Assembly: GCA_947497145.1 (NCBI GenBank)
Contig: CANMFQ010000012.1
Span: forward strand, 1-64,000
Source of the DNA: an uncultured Flavobacteriaceae bacterium
Lineage (GTDB): Bacteria > Bacteroidota > Bacteroidia > Flavobacteriales > Flavobacteriaceae
DNA length: 64,000 nt
Direction: 5' to 3'
This document shows, piece after piece, positions 35,706 through 46,800 of the stretch. Positions within the stretch are counted from its first letter, which is position 1. Each line of letters begins with the position of its first letter. Below the pieces are notes generated by a model, which was given only the letters and a program-made list of their open reading frames with translations, ran no database searches and had not been told where the DNA came from. The translations under genes were made by a program, and so were the position numbers.

Positions 35706-38700
35706 ATGACTAAAAAACTGCTCGTATTTCTTGTGCTTGTTTTAGGGACATACCCTTTACTGGCACAATCAAAAACAGTGACAGGAATTGTTACTGACGC
35801 TTCAGACGGCTCCCCACTCCCCGGAGTGAACGTTCTTGTTCAAGGAACAACTAATGGTACACAAACTGATTTTGATGGTAATTATAGCATTGAAGCCAGC
35901 CAAGGTGACGTATTGGTATTTTCCTATATTGGTACTTCAACACAAACGGTTACCGTTGGGGCTTCAAATAGTATTAATGTGGCAATGCAAGAAGATGCCA
36001 GCCAACTAGATGAAGTTGTTGTGACTGCTTTGGGGATTAAAAGAAAGGAAAAAACACTTACCTACGCACAGCAAACGGTTGGAGGTGATGACCTAACCCA
36101 AACTAGAGATGTTAATTTCGTAAACAGTATGTCTGGTAAGGCTGCTGGTGTAGAAATTAGAAAAAGTAGTTCCGGTCCTGGTGGATCTACCAAAATTCAA
36201 ATAAGAGGTAGTAAATCTTTAAGTGGAGATAGCTCTCCCTTATTCGTGATTGATGGTATCCCCATGGTAAATAATAGAGGTGATCAACCTGGTTTATGGG
36301 ATGGCGTGGATCAAGGAGATGGTTTATCACAATTAAACCCTGATGATATTGAGAGTATGAGTATCTTAAAAGGTGCAAATGCAGCCATTCTTTATGGTAG
36401 TCAAGGTGCAAACGGGGTCGTAATTATTACCACTAAAAGCGGAAAACAAGGTACGGCAACTGTTCAAGTAAATTCAGGTATTACGCTTGAAAGCATAATT
36501 GAAACTCCAGAATTACAATTCAGATATGGATCTGAAGGGGGTACAAAAGAAAGCTGGTCATACACTCCTGGTGATTATGATGATAGTTATGTAAATGATT
36601 ACTTTAATACGGGTGGACAATATTTCAACTCCGTTTCCGTAAGTGGTGGTAATGAAAAAACACAGGCGTATTTTTCATATGCAAATACCTCTGCAACTGG
36701 TATTACCCCAGGTAATAAATATGGAAAAAATAACCTCACATTTAAACAGTCAACAAAATTGTTTAATGACAAGGTAAAAATAACATCCAACATTATTTTG
36801 GCTCAGGAAAAGACTGATGGCAGAAGCCGTTCAGGATACTACAACAACCCTCTAACGGGCTTATATTGGTTTCCTAGAGATCGTAATTTTAATGATTTCA
36901 AAAATAACTACAGCGTTTTAAATGAAGCACGAAACGTAGAAGAACAAAACTGGTTTATTGCTGACCACTTGCAGTCTAACCCCTATTGGATTTTGAACAA
37001 AGAATCACAAGAGGATAGAACGAACAGGGTTATAGCAAGTTTAAATATAGAGTATAGTATTACGGAGCAATTAAAATTTCAAGCACGTGGTAATTATGAC
37101 TATTCTGTGAAACAATATGACACTAAGCGTCAAGGTGGTGGTAATACAACTACAGTAGCTCCTAACGGTAACTGGAGACATCAAAAATTTGATGACACCA
37201 GTTCTTACTTGGATGGTATTTTAAGTTATAATAATAATTTTGGTGACTTCTCTGTGAGCTTACTTGGAGGGGCAACCTACCAAAAAACTGTTTTTGGAAA
37301 TGGTGTATCCGTAATTCCTGGAGCTGCTCAAAAACAACTACTTTATGCGAATGAGTTCAATTTCAATAATTTAACACCAATCATTCAAGTAAAATCAACA
37401 CTAAACAGTGAAATAGAAAAACAATCTTTATTCGCAAATGCAACGCTTGGTTTTAAAGAAATGTTATTTTTAGACATTGCAGGTAGAAATGACTGGGCTT
37501 CTACCTTAGCTTTAACAGGAAATGATTCGTATTTCTATCCTTCATTTGGACTTACCGCGATTGTAAGTGAAATGTTTACGATGCCTGAGTTCATTAGTTT
37601 TGCAAAATTAAGAGGATCATATGCTAATGTTGGTAATGAAGTACCTTACAATAGAATTTTCCCAAGACATACAATTAATGCAGATGGCTCCGTTAGATTT
37701 AATACCGTAAAACCATTTACCGATGCAAAACCTGAAATAATTACAACCTCAGAATTTGGAGTTGATTTGAGGTTTTTTAATAATAGATTAGGTATAGATT
37801 TAACGCTTTATGACATCAATAGTCAAGATCAGTTTATTCAAATAAATCAGCCAATTGAAGATTATACTTCTTTCTTTGTAAATGCTGGTGAAATAACCAA
37901 CAAAGGAACTGAAGTAACATTAACAGGTAAGCCTATTGTGAATGAAAACTTTTCTTGGTCTACTGCTTTCAACTATTCTAAAAACAAAAACACCATTGTA
38001 GAATTGCACCCAGACACACAAGAAATTGGTCAAGGTGGCGCAGAAGGAATTCAGATTAAACTAGTCGAAGGAGGTTCAATAAGTGATATTTGGGCATTTA
38101 AATTCTTAAGAGATGATCAGGGTAGAATCATCCTTGATGATGAAAGTGGAAGACCAAGAAAAACAGCCTTAAGAGAATTAATTGGAAACGCTGAACCTGA
38201 TTATATTTTAGGTTGGAGCAACTCATTCAATTACAAATCACTTTCTCTTAATTTACAAGTTAACGGTAAGTTTGGAGGTTTTGTTGCTAGCCAGACTGAA
38301 GCACTACTAGATGGTTATGGTGTATCTGAACGATCGGCTTTAGCAAGAGATAGAGGTTTTGAATTTATTAATGCTGTTCAAAACGGTTCAGCTGTTAGCC
38401 AAATAGACCCTTTCACATATTATGATGCCATTGGAGGAAGAAACGGTATTGATGAAACGCATATTTATGATAGAACAAGCGTTCGCCTTTCTCAGTTAGC
38501 TCTTTCTTATCAAATCAATGTAAGTAAAGTTGATTTCATAAAAAATGCCTCCATTTCTTTAATTGGAAACAATCTTTTTTACTTTTATAAAAAAGCTCCT
38601 TTTGATCCTGAATTACAACAGGCAACAGGTAGAGATAACGCTGGTATTGATAATTACAATTTACCATCAACTAGAACAATTGGTTTGAACGTAGGTTTAA

Positions 38701-38708
38701 CATTTTAA
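35706..38708 (+). CDS. SusC/RagA-type TonB-linked outer-membrane transporter
   Basis: The 1000-residue receptor has a signal peptide (ending LLAQS), a carboxypeptidase-like domain (about 22-100, VTGIVTDASDGSPLPGVNVL), the EVVVTALGIKR plug start, FVIDGIPM, and the SusC signature ANGVVIITTKSG near 235-246. The barrel ends LNVGLTF with the terminal Phe. It imports oligosaccharide or peptide-like ligands across the outer membrane together with the SusD lipoprotein encoded 9 bases downstream. It is likely controlled by the LacI protein upstream. Confidence 0.96.
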   Translation: MTKKLLVFLVLVLGTYPLLAQSKTVTGIVTDASDGSPLPGVNVLVQGTTNGTQTDFDGNYSIEASQGDVLVFSYIGTSTQTVTVGASNSINVAMQEDASQLDEVVVTALGIKRKEKTLTYAQQTVGGDDLTQTRDVNFVNSMSGKAAGVEIRKSSSGPGGSTKIQIRGSKSLSGDSSPLFVIDGIPMVNNRGDQPGLWDGVDQGDGLSQLNPDDIESMSILKGANAAILYGSQGANGVVIITTKSGKQGTATVQVNSGITLESIIETPELQFRYGSEGGTKESWSYTPGDYDDSYVNDYFNTGGQYFNSVSVSGGNEKTQAYFSYANTSATGITPGNKYGKNNLTFKQSTKLFNDKVKITSNIILAQEKTDGRSRSGYYNNPLTGLYWFPRDRNFNDFKNNYSVLNEARNVEEQNWFIADHLQSNPYWILNKESQEDRTNRVIASLNIEYSITEQLKFQARGNYDYSVKQYDTKRQGGGNTTTVAPNGNWRHQKFDDTSSYLDGILSYNNNFGDFSVSLLGGATYQKTVFGNGVSVIPGAAQKQLLYANEFNFNNLTPIIQVKSTLNSEIEKQSLFANATLGFKEMLFLDIAGRNDWASTLALTGNDSYFYPSFGLTAIVSEMFTMPEFISFAKLRGSYANVGNEVPYNRIFPRHTINADGSVRFNTVKPFTDAKPEIITTSEFGVDLRFFNNRLGIDLTLYDINSQDQFIQINQPIEDYTSFFVNAGEITNKGTEVTLTGKPIVNENFSWSTAFNYSKNKNTIVELHPDTQEIGQGGAEGIQIKLVEGGSISDIWAFKFLRDDQGRIILDDESGRPRKTALRELIGNAEPDYILGWSNSFNYKSLSLNLQVNGKFGGFVASQTEALLDGYGVSERSALARDRGFEFINAVQNGSAVSQIDPFTYYDAIGGRNGIDETHIYDRTSVRLSQLALSYQINVSKVDFIKNASISLIGNNLFYFYKKAPFDPELQQATGRDNAGIDNYNLPSTRTIGLNVGLTF

Positions 38709-38717
38709 AAAAAAAAC

Positions 38718-40301
38718 ATGAAAAAAATAACATATATATGTTTTGTCGTACTGCTAGCCCTTAGCTCATGTACGGAAGACTTCGTTGAACTCAATCAGAA
38801 TCCCAATGAGGTAACTGATGAGTCATTAAAACAAGATTTTAATAATGTAGGTGCTTTCTTTCCTCCGATGTTAAAAAACCTGTTTGGCCATCAAATCGAA
38901 CACAACCTTTCTCATGATTCATGGGTACGGCATTTAGCGACTCCTACTCCATTTACTGGAGGAATTAATAACACCACATATTACATTCGTTGGAATACAT
39001 ATTGGAATCGTATTTATGGGCAAATCATGTCTCCAGCTACCTTAGTGAAAAAGGTAGCAGTAGCGGAAGATTACCCAGTTTTTGTTGAATGGGCCAAACT
39101 AATTCAAATACTTGGTGCATCAAGATTAACGGCATATCATGGTCCTATAATTTTCACCAAGTTTGGAGAAGAACCAGCTAAATATGATTCTGAACCTGTT
39201 CTCTATAACGCATTCTTTACCCAATTAGACGAAATTCAAGCTGTTTTTGCTGCAAATCAAGACTATACTGGCTTAGGTAAATTTGATGCCAGTTATGAAG
39301 GTAGCATTCCAAAATGGAGTAAATTGGTAAATAGTATGCGTTTAAGATTGGCTATTAGACTCTCGAAAGTTGACCCTGCTTTAGCGAAAACTCAAGGAGA
39401 AAAAGCTCTTAGTGATCCAGCTGGTTTAATTGAAAGTAATGAAGATAATTTTCTGGTTTCTCTTTATGGTGATGTTTTTCCTCCTGTAACTATTAGTTTT
39501 GGTTGGGGAGATACAAGAATGAGTGCTACAATGGAATCTGTGCTAATTGGATATGATGACCCTCGTATTTCCAAATTTTTCGACCCTGTTACTCAAAATG
39601 ATCTTGGTGAAACTCCTGATATTTCAGACCACCCTGAGTATCCATATAAGGGTATTAGAAATGGTGCTGAATTAGTAGCTAAAGGAGACCGGTTATTCTA
39701 TTCAAATATTAGCTCTGATTTCAAAAAAGTTGAAAATCGTCGTTTTTTCACAGCAGCTGAAGTTCAGTTTTTAAAGGCAGAAGCTGCCTTAAGAGGTTGG
39801 GCTGGTACTGGTTCTGCGAGAGAACACTATGAAATGGGTGTAAATTTATCTTTTGCAGATTGGGGTGCTGGTAGTGCAGATGCTTATTTAGCAAATGATA
39901 CTGGCTTACCTATAGACTATAACGACCCGCAAGCAGAAGGTGATGTTAATGATTTTGTAAGTCGTATTACCAGTACTGTAGCATGGGATGATGCAGCAGA
40001 TAATGAAGCTAAACTCGAAAAAATCATCACGCAAAAATGGATTAATGGTTATACAAATTCTATTGAGCCATGGGTAGATCATCGTAGAACAGATTACCCT
40101 AAACTACCTTTCAACTACAAAAATGATAGTAATGCTGATTGGGGTGTGATACCAGCAGATGGATTCTTAAGAAGACAAGTATTTGTACAAAGCCAGCGTG
40201 AAAACAATGCAGCTTCTGTTGCAGAAGCCACTAGTTTCCTTGGAGGTCCTGATGAAATAGGCACAAGATTATGGTGGGATGTAGAAGGTCCTAACTTCTA
40301 A
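38718..40301 (+). CDS. SusD/RagB-type surface lipoprotein
   Basis: The 527-residue protein has a lipoprotein signal (LLALSSCTEDF, Cys at about 18) and then FVELNQNPNEVTD, the start of the SusD-like_2 group. TPR-type helices that contact SusC follow (RRFFTAAEVQFLKAEAALRG). It acts as the ligand-binding lid of the SusC channel on the cell surface. A strong terminator follows at 40328, though the next gene may still be read through. Confidence 0.93.
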   Translation: MKKITYICFVVLLALSSCTEDFVELNQNPNEVTDESLKQDFNNVGAFFPPMLKNLFGHQIEHNLSHDSWVRHLATPTPFTGGINNTTYYIRWNTYWNRIYGQIMSPATLVKKVAVAEDYPVFVEWAKLIQILGASRLTAYHGPIIFTKFGEEPAKYDSEPVLYNAFFTQLDEIQAVFAANQDYTGLGKFDASYEGSIPKWSKLVNSMRLRLAIRLSKVDPALAKTQGEKALSDPAGLIESNEDNFLVSLYGDVFPPVTISFGWGDTRMSATMESVLIGYDDPRISKFFDPVTQNDLGETPDISDHPEYPYKGIRNGAELVAKGDRLFYSNISSDFKKVENRRFFTAAEVQFLKAEAALRGWAGTGSAREHYEMGVNLSFADWGAGSADAYLANDTGLPIDYNDPQAEGDVNDFVSRITSTVAWDDAADNEAKLEKIITQKWINGYTNSIEPWVDHRRTDYPKLPFNYKNDSNADWGVIPADGFLRRQVFVQSQRENNAASVAEATSFLGGPDEIGTRLWWDVEGPNF

Positions 40302-40327
40302 TATAACCACATAGAATAAATAGATGG

Positions 40328-40364
40328 AAAAGGGTTGTTTTATTTATAAAACAACCCTTTTTTC
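40328..40364 (+). terminator. Rho-independent terminator after susD
   Basis: AAAGGGTTGTTTTA pairs with the mirrored AAAACAACCCTTT around a short loop and is followed by a T-tract, about 27 bases past the SusD stop. Confidence 0.85.
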
Positions 40365-40441
40365 CTTTTACTTACTATCAACTACAACTCTCTGTTTATC
40401 TATCCCCAAACTTTCTTATTTTTATGCAAATTCTTTATATT

Positions 40442-43400
40442 ATGATAAACACCTGTCAGCATTTTATTTCATGCCTTATTTTAGTTTTAACCTTATACAG
40501 TTGTCAGCAAGAAAATATTACCACCGTAAAAACTACCACAGAAAAAAAGTTATTTTCATTAGTTGATAAAAATCACTCTAATTTAATTTTTATAAATCAG
40601 GTAAAACAAACGAAAGAAAACAACCATATGATAAACTCCGCTTTTATTTCTGGAGGAGGAGTTGCAGTAGCAGATATAAACAATGATGGCTTACAAGACG
40701 TTTTTTTTACAGGAAATCAAGTTCAAGACAAACTATTCTTAAACAAAGGAGATCTTACATTTGAAGATATCACTTCCAAAGCTGGTATTACTAAAGATGC
40801 TAATTGGTCATCAGGCGTCACTTTTGTAGATATAGATAATGATGGTGATCAAGATATATATGTTTGTCGTTTTACCTATCTAGAAAATGACAAAAGTGCG
40901 AATCAACTATATATCAATAACGGTGATCTTACCTTCACCGAAAAAGCTGAAGCATTTGGTCTGGCAGATAAAGGTTTTTCAATACAAGCAAATTTTTTCG
41001 ATTTTGACAATGATGGTCTATTAGATGTTTATGTCGTGAATCAACCTCCAAGTATACCCAACCTTGGATACAAACTCAATTTTAATCAATTTTCCGATAT
41101 ATTATTTAGTGATCGGCTCTACAGAAATACTGGTAATGGGAAGTTTGTAGATTATACTGAAGCAGCAAACGTTAGAAATTTTGGTTTCGGACTTTCAGCT
41201 AGTACTAGTGACCTTAATAACGACGGTTGGCAAGATATCTATGTTACCAATGATTTCGATGCCCCTGACCATATGTACATCAATCAACAAAATGGGACTT
41301 TCAAAAATGTCATCGATCAATCCACAAAACATATTTCAAACTTCAGTATGGGTAGTGATATTGCAGATTACGATAATGACGGAAATACAGACCTAATTGT
41401 TCTAGATATGATGGCTGATGATCATAAAAGAATAAAAACCAATATGGGCAGTATGAAACCTGAAGTTTTTTGGCAAGCGGTAAACGATGGCAAACACTAC
41501 CAATATATGTTTAATACCCTACAAAGAAACAATGGCAATGGCACTTTTAGTGATATTGCTCAATTAGCAGGTGTTAGTAGTACTGATTGGAGTTGGACTC
41601 CGTTACTAGCAGATTTTAACAACGACGGTTATAAAGATTTATTTGTTACCAACGGCGTAAAGAGCAATAACAGGAACAGTGATCTTGTTTCTGCCTATGA
41701 GAAAAAATTGGATAGTATTAGAAAACTAGCAAGACAAAAAGGTTTAAATCCAAATACAATGATAAATGTGATGGATTTTGTAGACTTGGCCCCTACCGAC
41801 AAATTATCGAATTTCATATACAAAAATAATGGTGACCTAACATTTACTGACAAAACCAACGATTGGGGTATTAAGATTCCTACACTATCCAACGGGGCAG
41901 CATATGCAGATTTTGACAACGATGGTGATTTAGATCTTATTATGAATAATATAGATGAAAATGCCATGCTTTTTAAAAATAATACTGTTGAGTCTGGTGA
42001 AGGCAATTTTTTACGATTTCATATCACCTCAAGCGATCACAATCCGTTATACGGTACCAAAATCACTTTACAAAAAGATAACAAACTCTGGCAAGTAGCT
42101 GAATTAGAAAACGCTAGGGGATATATGTCAAAGAGTGAAAATCTAGTGCATTTTGGTGTTGGCGATCACACTAAAATAGAAAAGGCCATTATTCAATGGA
42201 ACGATGGCTCTGAAACAGCCTTACAGAACCTTAACATCAATCAAGTTCTTGAAATAGATAAATCTAATATTGACGCCAAATCGAAGCTAGCAAATTCATC
42301 AAATAAACCCCTATTTAAAGATATAAGTAATCCGCTAGGCATCGGTGAAATTGCACATCAAGAAAACGAATATGATGATTATTCTCGTGAATTATTACTA
42401 CCACATAAAATGTCTCAATTTGGTCCTTCTATAGCGGTGGGAGATGTAAATGGTGATGGCAGAGAAGATTTTTTCATGGGTGGAGCCGCAGGTTTTTCTG
42501 GTCGTTTATTTATTCAAAATACAAAAGGTAAATTTGATACAACCTCCAAAGGTCCCTGGAATCAAGATAAAGCGAGTGAAGATATGGGCATAGCCTTAGT
42601 TGATATTGATAATGATAATGATTTAGACCTTTTTGTTGTTAGCGGGGGGAATGAATTTGAACCAACAGACAAAGCACTTCAAGATAGACTGTATATTAAC
42701 AATGGAAATGGCGTATTTACCGAAAAAATGAATGCTGTTCCAAACTACTTAACTAGTGGGTCTTGCGTAATCCCAACTGATTTTGATGCAGATGGCGATA
42801 TTGACCTATTTATTGGAGGAAGATTAATCCCTGGTAAATACCCACATTCACCTGATAGTCATCTTCTAGAAAATAGAAATGGGTCATTTGTAGATATATC
42901 CAAAGAAAAAGCGCCTGATTTAATGAACCTAGGTATGGTAACGTCAGCCAGCTGGACTGATTATAACAAAGATGGAAAAAAAGATTTGATTGTTGTTGGT
43001 GAATGGATGCCAATAACATTATTTACACAAACAACCGCTGGTAAATTTAAAAAAACGACGATCAAAGATAGTGAGGGATGGTATTATTCTATTAAAACAA
43101 ATGATATGGATAATGATGGAGATGATGATTTTATTGTAGGTAATCTAGGTTTAAACTATAAATACAAAGCCTCTAAAGAAGAACCCTTTGAAGTTTATTG
43201 TGATGATTTTGATGGAAATGGAAAACTAGACATTGTACTCAGTTATTACGAACATGGAATTTCTTTCCCCGTTAGAGGGAGAAGTTGTTCTTCTGAGCAA
43301 ATCCCTTCTTTAAAAGAGAAATTTCCATCATATGAAGAATTTGGCAATTCTAATTTAACTAACATTTATGGAGAATCATTAAAAACAGCCTTTAATTTAA

Positions 43401-43792
43401 AGGCTAAAACTTTTAGCTCTGCTTATATCGAAAATCTAGGTGGAGGTAAGTTCAATATAAAACCTTTACCTAAAATAGCTCAAATATCATCAATAAACGA
43501 CATTTTAATAGATGACTATGATAATGACGGAAACAAAGATTTACTTATATCTGGGAACCTGTATACTTCTGAGATTGAAACCCCAAGAAACGATGCAGGT
43601 ACAGGGCTATTTTTAAAGGGTAATGGAAAAGGACGTTTTACACCTGTCTCCATTAAAGAAAGTGGATTTTTTACGCCAAATGACGTAAAAGATTTAAAAA
43701 AGATACAAATAGGAGACAAACAAATTATCCTTGTAGCAAACAATAATGATTATCTTCAAGCTATTGAATATATTTCGACAGCAATTAATTAA
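40442..43792 (+). CDS. CRTAC1-type lipoprotein with FG-GAP/VCBS repeats and ASPIC/UnbV domain
   Basis: The frame opens at 40424, but ATG 40442 gives a lipoprotein signal (LVLTLYSCQQE), so the protein has 1116 residues. More than ten FG-GAP repeats with calcium-binding DxDxDG-type loops are visible (ADINNDGLQD, VDIDNDGDQD, ADFNNDGYKD, ADFDNDGDLD). An ASPIC/UnbV domain lies at about 525-600 (LRFHITS...GTKITLQKD, IQWNDGSE), after which the propeller pattern repeats. Such proteins are encoded with SusC/SusD pairs of this type and may bind glycans or proteins at the surface. No enzyme activity is established. Confidence 0.9.
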   Translation: MINTCQHFISCLILVLTLYSCQQENITTVKTTTEKKLFSLVDKNHSNLIFINQVKQTKENNHMINSAFISGGGVAVADINNDGLQDVFFTGNQVQDKLFLNKGDLTFEDITSKAGITKDANWSSGVTFVDIDNDGDQDIYVCRFTYLENDKSANQLYINNGDLTFTEKAEAFGLADKGFSIQANFFDFDNDGLLDVYVVNQPPSIPNLGYKLNFNQFSDILFSDRLYRNTGNGKFVDYTEAANVRNFGFGLSASTSDLNNDGWQDIYVTNDFDAPDHMYINQQNGTFKNVIDQSTKHISNFSMGSDIADYDNDGNTDLIVLDMMADDHKRIKTNMGSMKPEVFWQAVNDGKHYQYMFNTLQRNNGNGTFSDIAQLAGVSSTDWSWTPLLADFNNDGYKDLFVTNGVKSNNRNSDLVSAYEKKLDSIRKLARQKGLNPNTMINVMDFVDLAPTDKLSNFIYKNNGDLTFTDKTNDWGIKIPTLSNGAAYADFDNDGDLDLIMNNIDENAMLFKNNTVESGEGNFLRFHITSSDHNPLYGTKITLQKDNKLWQVAELENARGYMSKSENLVHFGVGDHTKIEKAIIQWNDGSETALQNLNINQVLEIDKSNIDAKSKLANSSNKPLFKDISNPLGIGEIAHQENEYDDYSRELLLPHKMSQFGPSIAVGDVNGDGREDFFMGGAAGFSGRLFIQNTKGKFDTTSKGPWNQDKASEDMGIALVDIDNDNDLDLFVVSGGNEFEPTDKALQDRLYINNGNGVFTEKMNAVPNYLTSGSCVIPTDFDADGDIDLFIGGRLIPGKYPHSPDSHLLENRNGSFVDISKEKAPDLMNLGMVTSASWTDYNKDGKKDLIVVGEWMPITLFTQTTAGKFKKTTIKDSEGWYYSIKTNDMDNDGDDDFIVGNLGLNYKYKASKEEPFEVYCDDFDGNGKLDIVLSYYEHGISFPVRGRSCSSEQIPSLKEKFPSYEEFGNSNLTNIYGESLKTAFNLKAKTFSSAYIENLGGGKFNIKPLPKIAQISSINDILIDDYDNDGNKDLLISGNLYTSEIETPRNDAGTGLFLKGNGKGRFTPVSIKESGFFTPNDVKDLKKIQIGDKQIILVANNNDYLQAIEYISTAIN

Positions 43793-43820
43793 AAAATTCA
43801 ACCTTTATCAACCAAATAAA

Positions 43821-46800
43821 ATGAAAAACTATTCCGCACAACAAAACACCTATCGTCTCCTTATAATTTTATGGCTATTGCTTTCGTTTACCACAGGAAG
43901 GTCTCAATCCATAACAATAAAAGAAGAAGTAATTTCAATACCTACCTATGATTTTGGAAAAGGAAACCCTGTTCCTATTTTGGCTGAAAATCCCAAAATA
44001 TATCCCTACTTCAAATTTGAAACTTACGAACAGGTTTCAAAAAATAAAGATTGGAAGGTAGTTACCCTTGAAAACGATTATATCAAAGTAATGGTATTAC
44101 CGGAGATTGGCGGTAAGGTGTGGGGTGCTATTGAAAAAAGTACAGGTGAAGAGTTTTTATATAAGAATGAGGTGGTTAAATTTAGGAATATCGCCATGCG
44201 TGGCCCATGGACATCTGGGGGTATTGAATTTAATTTTGGTATTATCGGTCACCATCCATCTACAGCTACTCCTGTTGATTTTATAACCCGAACAAACGCC
44301 GATGGCAGTGTAAGTTGTATTGTTGCTAACACCGATTTACCGTCCAATACCAATTGGACTGTTGAAATACGCTTAGAAAAAGACAAGGCTTATTTTGAAA
44401 CCAATGCCTCTTGGTATAATGCCTCTCCCCTAACCGAGTCTTATTACAATTGGATGACTGCTGCAGCTGTAGCCTCTAATGATTTAGAATTTTTTATTCC
44501 CGGCAATGCGTATGTAGAACATGGCGGAAATGCTCACTCATGGCCTATTGACGACAAAAACAGAGATCTTTCTCTCTATAAAAACAATAATTTTGGCCCT
44601 TCTAAATCATACCATATCGTTGGCGAATACAATGATTTCTTTGGAGGGTATTATCATGATCGAAAATTTGGGTTTGGGCAATGGGCGCCTTACGAAGAAA
44701 TGCCAGGACAAAAATTATGGCTTTGGGCCTTGTCACGTGCGGGAGGTATTTGGGAAGACTTACTAACCGATAGCGACGGACAGTACATAGAATTTCAAGC
44801 AGGACGTCTCTTTGATCAATATTTCCCCGGAGATATAAACCCTATAAGTCAAGTTGGTTTTGACCCCTTTGTGATGGATCGTTGGAGTGAAATTTGGTTT
44901 CCGTACAAAGAAATTGGAGGTATGGAAGATGCCTCTAAACACGGGGTTTTAAATGTAGAAACAAACAACGGAGCAACTACAGTTGGTATTAATGCCCTTC
45001 AACAATTAAACACAAAGTTACACGTGAAAATTGATGGTCAAACCTATACTGAAAATCTTGCACTACAACCAATGCAAGTATTCACCAAAAAGTTTCCTGC
45101 CAGCACTACGGCCAAAATTGAGGTTTCTGTTGATGGCACTGAACTTTCCTATACAAATGATCCTGAAGCAAATGCTATTAAAAGACCTTTTCATCCAGAC
45201 GAAAACTTAAAAATATCGCAAAGTGAACAACTTTACTTTGATGGGTGTGAGGCTTTAGAATACAGAGCATATGCGTTGGCTCATAAAAAACTAAGTGAAC
45301 TAATAACACTCGACCCTTCGCACCAAGCTGGCCTTGTAAAATTAGCTGAACTAGAATATAGAAGAACTAATTATGATAGGGCTTTGGAACTGGCAAATAC
45401 CGTATTACGTATGGACACTTACAATTCAGGTGCCAATTATATGGCTGGTATTGCCTATAGAGCAAAAAAAGATACTATAAATGCTCTAGAATCACTGGGC
45501 TGGGCAGCTCGTGATATCAAATACAGATCAGTAGCCTTTGCACAAATGGCAGCACTATATTTGGCGGACAAAAACTACGATAGAGCACAAATTTATGCGC
45601 ATAAAGCCTTAGATTTCAACACCTATAACATGAATGCTAGGCAGGTATTACTATTAACACATAGTACATTAAACAACAAAGAAGCATTTAAAAAAGCTGC
45701 TGATGACATCTTAACAATTGAACCTATAAACCATTTTGTTTCACTCGAAAGAGGTCGCGTTGGAGATTTAAATAAAACTACCGCTGTTTCAAACATTCAA
45801 AATGAATTTAAGGAAGAAACTCTTTTATCTAATGCCCTTCGATACAGGGAACTTGGTTTTAGCCAGGCAGCTTTAGAAACCCTTTCATTAGGTTTTGAAA
45901 GTCCAAAAAATATGCTATGGAAAGCCTATTTAATTAAAGAACAAAAACCTGAAGAAAGTACCGCATTACTTTCTAAAATGTTGCAAAAAAGTGTCGATTT
46001 TGTGTTTCCATATCGTCGTGAGACCATTCCTGTTCTTGAATGGGCAATTAGCATCAACCCCCATTGGAAATTACAATACTATTTAGCGCAAAATTATATT
46101 GCTGTTGGATTAAAAGATAAAGGAACTCGCATATTAAACGCACTAGAAAACACTCCAGATGCAGCCGTATTTTATCGATTTAGAGCACAAATGGCTACCG
46201 CCAATACAGAAATTAAGTTTCCTGATGCTCATATAGATTTAAAAAGAGCCTTAGAGCTAAGCCCGAATGACTGGAAAATTTGGGAAGAAAATATTCTTTT
46301 AAACAATGATATAGGCAATTATGAAGTGGCCTACAGCCTATCAAAAAAAGCCTATAAAAAATATCCTAAAAATTATGCTATAGGCTTGGCTCATGCTAAA
46401 TCACTACTAAACAATCAACGGTACGCTGAAATTTTAGACGTGATGGCTAATATCAATGTATTACCTTATGAGCATGCCAATGAAAGTCGTGAAATTTACG
46501 AAAGGGCGCATTTGAGTGTTGCTTTAGCGCAAATCAACAAAAAGAAATATCAAAAGGCATTGACTGTTTTAGAAAAAGCTAAGCAATGGCCAGAACATAT
46601 TGGTGTTGGCAAACCTTATGATGCTGATGAGCGTGCTGTTGACTACCTAAGAGCCGTAGTACTGGAAAAATTAGGGAAGCCAGCAGAAAGTAAAAACCTT
46701 TTGACAGCAATCGTTGACTTTACCGCTAAGCATGCCGATCGAAATACACCAAACCATTTATTTGGTCTTTTGGCTGCAAAAAAAACAGGAAAAGAAACGC

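Noticed and set aside
40424-40566. Alternative short ORF at 40324-40566 upstream of the CRTAC1-type gene
   Set aside because: It runs through the susD terminator hairpin and out of frame into the next gene; the lipoprotein signal starting at 40442 explains the sequence better.
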